Under the pieces are notes generated by a model, which did no database searches, was not told the origin of the DNA, and was given only the letters and a program-made list of their open reading frames with translations. Shown in pieces: positions 59,601-64,000 of a stretch of 64,000 bases of DNA. Numbering within the stretch: the first letter of the stretch is position 1; each line of letters begins with the position of its first letter. Source of the DNA: Rhynochetos jubatus (taxonomy: Eukaryota; Chordata; Aves; Eurypygiformes; Rhynochetidae); assembly GCA_027574665.1 (NCBI GenBank), contig CM050668.1, positions 7,402,001 to 7,466,000 on the forward strand, written 5' to 3'. Position numbers and translations under genes: made by a program.

Positions 59601-61608
59601 GCTTTGGGGCTGGCAGGACTCGGGGCACAGGCCCTGCCAAGGCTGTAGATGTAGGGCGAGGTTTAAGCTGCTTCTAAGCAGAAGTTGGTGTTTTGCACGT
59701 TCCCCGAGATGATCGACCTCCTTCGGTATTTCTGGGGTTGTAAGGAGTCCCCTTGCTGCTGCAGGTGGCCCTCGGGGTGGGGAGCACAAAGGAGAAACTT
59801 TATTTTGCAGCAATTTGGTAGGAAATAAGCAACTGTCCTCCAAAATGAAGACACTTCTGTCCGGTCTAGGGGGCAGGTTGTACCCGTACTGCCTGGGACG
59901 CAGGGGGTTCCGGCTGCCTCGCAGGCGTGGAGTTAGCAGCAGGACCCGTGTAAGCTGTGCAGGCTGAGACATGAGCTGCCAGTGCTGGCAAAGGGCATGT
60001 GCCACCGCTCAGGTGCCAGCCAGCCTGCGGTACAAATGCTTTTGAGTCCCTGTTTACGCTATTGCACTCCGCGCGGGGTCGGTAAAGTCCTGAGGTCCCC
60101 GAGCTTAGTTTATTAAGGATCAAAATACTAATGGCGGCTCAACGGAGCTGCACAAGTACACTTTTCTGTCTTTCAAGCCTCCTAATTCATCAGCCACGTA
60201 TGTTCACGGTAACTCAGCTAGTGGCTTTGGAAAGCACTTCCCCCTTTCCCTTCAGCAGCCCAGTGGGCACAATACCTGTGTGACCTCCAGCTTAACAGAC
60301 GGGTTTCAGCAGCTGCCTACAGCAACAGTAGGTGAGGATTCTCTGGCCTAAGTTCCGTAGGAGGTCAGACAAGATGAGCTTGGTAGTCCCTGCTGGCTTT
60401 TAGAGCCTGAGCATCTCTCATTTGGTTTCTCCTGCTCTTTCCTTTCCACAGGCGAGGATCACTTTTCCTCTGAAGCCGACGCCGCTGTTGCCGAGATGAG
60501 CAGAGGCGCAGTCCTAGCGGCACAGGTACGTGAGGGCTGTCTGGAACAGCCGATTCGACTGCTGCTGTTATCCTCTCTGCCCCTAGCACGCTCTGTATGT
60601 TGCAGTCAGAACCAAAGCCGGAGCCTGTAGGCCTGGCTGCCGGGCAGGGTTCTTGCGGAGAAATGTTGGTGCTGAGACCTCCCTTGTGCAGCGTCAGCAC
60701 CGCTCGGGGCTGTGTGGCTGGGAAGGGCCGAGCAGTCCCTCTTGTTGCTGATGCGGGCAGGGAGGAAGGGCACCGGAACGGCTTTACAGAGCACAAAGTG
60801 GCCTCTTGTCCAGTGGACCACGTATTCACCTGGGTGTGCGCTGCTTTGCCAGTCTCAGCTGTCTTTGCAACACCGGTGCCAGGGGTCTGGCCTCTGGCTG
60901 GCCAGAGGGAGAAGCGAGGCTTCTGGCAGTGTCCCAGAGGCTTCTGTGTGCAGTGCCTGACCTCGGGGAAGAGGCGCTGACCTCTCGTGCCGTGCTTCTA
61001 ATGCTGGCTGTAGCTCTCCATGTCAGTCAGCTGGGACAAGCGGGAAACTGATGGTGGTTGAGCCGCTCAATCTCAGTTTGCTTTGGTTTCCTGCAGCGCT
61101 CAAACGCATCACGAATCTTGCAAGGGTATGGATTTGAGTGGCTAGAGCAAACCTGCCAGCAGGGTGTCCCGCTGCCTGGTGGCAGGAGCCACGTTTCCTC
61201 TTGCCTACACCGAAGTATTGACTCCGATAGGCAGTGCGTGATGCTCGCCTTGCATCCTCCGTGGCTCAGACCCGAATGGCTGCATGTTGATGTTTTTCTG
61301 TGTTTGCAGGTCACAAATTACGACGGTGCGACAGGTCTGCCGCTGATACAGCTGTGGAACTTGATGGGAGACGAGGTGCGCATGTTGCCATGTGTATTTT
61401 TTCAACACTTCACAAAGTGAACTGTTCGTGCTAATCACTGTTAGCGTTCGTGGTTACGCAGACTTTCTGTTGTTGGTCAGGAACTTGCTGATGTTACTTG
61501 CCGGAGGTTTGTTCACCTTTCTACTGTTTTCTTTCCACCTCTCTTTAGGTGGTGTCTATAAACCGAACTCTGGTGGAACGAGGATTTGCTCAGTGGCTCG
61601 ACTACTAG
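50687..61608 (+). CDS. AKAP1: AKAP1 copy 4 (type B, 873 aa)
   Basis: The join is 50687-52319, 53228-53361, 54366-54492, 55052-55182, 57288-57465, 58159-58309, 58929-58996, 60452-60525, 61310-61375, 61549-61608, exactly 31,100 bp after copy 2. The frame is intact. It has the type B residues V514, G541, N568 and R599, and one private change, G157 (R elsewhere). I see no other coding difference from copy 2. Confidence 0.95.
52812..52837. repeat. Palindromic deletion scar, copy 4 intron 2
   Basis: Identical to the copy 2 junction, so the event predates the duplication of the A-B dimer. Confidence 0.9.
55898..56660 (-). mobile_element. Solo LTR, copy 4 (21 bp shorter)
   Basis: B form, as in copy 2. 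Confidence 0.7.
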
Positions 61609-61722
61609 CAGTGTGCCAGATGCCTCGACAGCTCTCTCAGCGGAGAAAAACAAAATCTTATTTTGCGCTATTACAATTTGGTTTGGCAACCTGTTTACAC
61701 CTGAATGTAAGTTTTGTGGTCC

Positions 61723-61728
61723 ATTAAA
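61723..61728 (+). terminator. Poly(A) signal ATTAAA, AKAP1 copy 4
   Basis: Same context as copy 1. The next CpG island begins near 61959. Confidence 0.6.
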
Positions 61729-61958
61729 ATCTGTGTTGCTGAACTGTTACCATTTCACTAGAAACACATAGCTCGTCTCAGTGAAAGGCAGGGTGTTAAA
61801 AGCCATAATGACAGATACCGTAGCTTTAAAGCAAAAAAACCTCCTCCCTGGCCTCTACTCAAATGGAATGCAAAAACCCTTAAACCCTGGGGCTTGCTGG
61901 AAGGTAGCAAGTGTCCCTGAAAGGGGAACTGTGGTTGCGTTTTGGTTCAAGATGTAGA

Positions 61959-62810
61959 ATGCCCCATGACCACCGCCGGAGCGGGAAAGCCCCTACGACA
62001 GCAGCTCCCGGGCTGGCTGAGGCCCGGCCAGGCTGAGGCCCGGCCTGACGCCGCCGAGGCGCTGGGCCGCTCCCTGCCGAGGATGAGGGGCCGCGCAGCG
62101 GCCCGCCCCGCCGCCGCCACCAGGGCTGGCCGGGCCTCAGCGGCAGCGCGGAGCGGGGACTCCTTTGGGATGACTCCCCGCGTACCGAGGAAGGGAGGGC
62201 GGGAGGAGGCGGCTCGGCGGCGGCCCACGCGCCCTTCCCGGGCCATGAGAACAGGGAGGGCCCGGCCCCCGAAGCCGGTGCCCTCCGCCGGCGGCCGCGG
62301 GTGAGGCGCAGCAGTGCGCAGGGTGTCTGGGGGGGTGCGCAGCGGCGGGGGGGCGGGGAAGACGGGCGGCGGGGGGGACCGGGACGCGCTCCCGCTCCGG
62401 GCACCGGCGGTGGCGGACCGGACCGTCCGTAAGTAAGTACTGCCGCGGGCTATCGGCCCACCCTGTCGGGTCTCGCACTGCCCGGGCGTGCCGCTGCGCA
62501 CAAGGTCAGCGCCACCGCGCCCGGCCCCCGGCCCGGCTGTCAGGCCCGGCCCGCGCTGCCGGTGGGGAGCACGGTGGAGGGAGCGGGGCTGCCCGCGGGC
62601 ACGGCGGTGGCTCCGCCGACGTCGCCGCTGGGGCTCGATTGCAGCAGGCCGGGCTGTGCCGGTGCCCGCCGGGGAGCGGAGCTGCAGCGCCCGTGTGGCC
62701 CCGGGGCTGGGGAGGCCCTACAGCGGGTACCGGGCGGGGTGTCTTAGGGGAGGCTGCAGGTAAAGGCTGCACGGGTCCCTCAGCCTGGCTGAGGGCTCTG
62801 AAGGCTCTCT
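61959..62810 (+). promoter_or_regulatory. AKAP1: CpG-island promoter and exon 1, copy 5 (long form)
   Basis: Long form with the 82-bp segment (62214-62295). E2F-like GCGGGAAA lies at 61981-61988. Exon 1 ends at 62428. Private change near 62341 (A for G in the GC-rich tract). It drives a fifth gene whose coding part lies beyond the window. Confidence 0.8.
62214..62295 (+). other. 82-bp 5'-UTR segment, copy 5
   Basis: Same segment as in copy 3, exactly 31,100 bp downstream. Confidence 0.85.
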
Positions 62811-64000
62811 GAGGCCTCAGCTAAAGATGGGGCTTTTGTGTGTCCATGTGCACATTACTGCTTGTTTCCCAGCCAGGCGGGGGCAAAGTCAATTAGCACA
62901 GTCAGGAGAGAAGCAGCTGTGCCGGCCAGAGGAATGCTGGGAGCTGGAATCAAACGTGATTCATTCCCGCTGCCAACCGTGCTGCAGCTACTTAGCAATG
63001 AAAGCGAGAGGTGACCCAGGTGTTGCAGGCTGGGCAGTAACGAGGAAGGTGCCTGGTGTTGTCCCTTGTGCTCTGGTATGGCAAGGCTTGCTGTGTTACG
63101 GAAACAGCCGCTCAAAACTGTGCTTAGCAAACTCTGTATGTCGCGGTGACTGCTGTTTGCTTGTAAGCCAGCAGGGAATATCGTCAGGAGCCAGGGAATT
63201 GAATTCTCTTGCTACTGAGGAAGTAATGCAGCCTTGCTTTCCTGGAAGAACCCGTGTTGTTTGACTTTCTTAGTTTTGTTTCTTTCTTTGCCCCTTCCTC
63301 CCCCTCCTTGAAGCAAGGCAGACCCAAGGTCCTCGCGCTGCAGGACTGGGCAACTTGATCTGGGTCTGGCCACGTTCTTTGTCACAGTCCAGGAAGTTAC
63401 AGCGTGAAGCAGGGAGACAGGACGGACAGGCCTCTGGGTAGGGGCATCTTTGTCACGAGTTACCTGCAGTAGTAGGAAACGACAAGAGCAGCTGCCCTTG
63501 AGCACAGTCCATCTGCTGTGGCCGGGTAAGGGGCTGCAGCATGGCAGTAGTTCTGGCTGTCTGTGTTTCCAGGGTGAGGTGGTGCCTTGGTCAGGCTGGC
63601 AGTTGTGCTGGTCCCTGCTGAGTGTTACCAGGGCCTCTGTGGACTTTGTGTCAGGTGAAAGGAAAGGGCTCGTTGCTGGGGAAAGTAGTAGCAGGAGACA
63701 GTAACTGTACTTTTCTGCTGTTTGCTGGAGACGGTAACTGTACGTTTCTGCTGTTTGCTTTGTGCCTGCGAATGATCTACTGAGTTCCAGCCCCGCACAT
63801 GTGTGCAGAATAGCCGAGGAAGAGCACGGGGCGTGTTGGAGTGCCGCACAACTGCTCGTGAGGGAAGCATGGCCTTTTCTTGGTAGCATGGACCAGGGCT
63901 GTTGAACCTGAGCTGAGCTTTCTCCTCTTATGGGGAGGGTCACACTGCCACGCAACCTCCTCGGTCCTTAACGAGCTTCTTGTGCAAAAGGCGAACACTC

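Larger units (their letters stand above)
46951..61941 (+). repeat. Tandem unit copy 4 (type B, 14,991 bp)
   Basis: Complete type B unit, the same length as copy 2. By eye about a dozen substitutions separate it from copy 2, for example at 51155 (codon 157), 53517 and 59545. All type B structural markers are present. Confidence 0.95.
61942..64000 (+). repeat. Tandem unit copy 5 (3' end beyond the window)
   Basis: Promoter, non-coding exon 1 and the first part of intron 1 of a fifth unit. It carries the 82-bp segment (62214-62295) and lacks the 13-bp B duplication, which predicts a type A body. It aligns with copy 3 at offset 31,100 with only a few substitutions. No coding exon of this copy is in the window, so the array continues past the end. 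Confidence 0.93.

Noticed and set aside
1..64000. CRISPR array, prokaryotic operons or a phage
   Set aside because: Repeats are 15-16 kb genes with introns, and there are no short spaced repeats. All coding evidence is vertebrate.

Overview
The window is vertebrate nuclear DNA, most probably from a bird. It shows split genes with GT-AG introns, CpG-island promoters, a 3'-end fragment resembling a CR1 LINE, and an intronic solo LTR of a type I associate with neoavian (for example songbird) genomes. The species and chromosome cannot be named from the sequence alone.

The whole 64 kb is one head-to-tail tandem array of a single gene, AKAP1 (A-kinase anchoring protein 1, D-AKAP1/AKAP121/AKAP149). 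AKAP1 is an outer-mitochondrial-membrane scaffold that binds protein kinase A and carries KH and Tudor domains. There are four complete coding copies on the + strand (coding spans 3547-15517, 19587-30508, 34647-46617, 50687-61608). A fifth copy enters at 61942 and is cut by the window end within intron 1; copy 1 lacks its most upstream promoter sequence. I see no other gene. Each unit holds a CpG-island promoter with non-coding exon 1, a 3.3 kb intron 1, a large exon 2 (mitochondrial anchor, disordered region, PKA-binding helix), nine small exons (KH domain, Tudor domain, C-terminus), an ATTAAA poly(A) signal, and only about 230 bp before the next CpG island.

The array has a higher-order structure. 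Units alternate between type A (copies 1, 3 and apparently 5; about 16.1 kb) and type B (copies 2 and 4; 14,991 bp), so the repeat is an A-B dimer of exactly 31,100 bp. B units lack 1,036 bp of intron 2, which is replaced by an 8-bp filler that forms a palindrome. They also lack 21 bp of the intron-5 LTR and carry a 13-bp duplication near the promoter. Four amino-acid differences separate A from B: E514V, D541G, S568N and Q599R, the last within the KH GXXG loop. Same-type copies differ by only about a dozen substitutions per unit by eye. An 82-bp 5'-UTR segment in copies 3 and 5 is missing from copy 1 as well as from the B copies, so exchange between units has blurred the pattern at the promoter.

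All four copies predict an uninterrupted 873-residue protein. The natural reading is a recently amplified, homogenising AKAP1 gene family. Such ampliconic arrays are typical of sex chromosomes, germline-restricted chromosomes or copy-number-variable autosomal loci, but the window does not decide between these.
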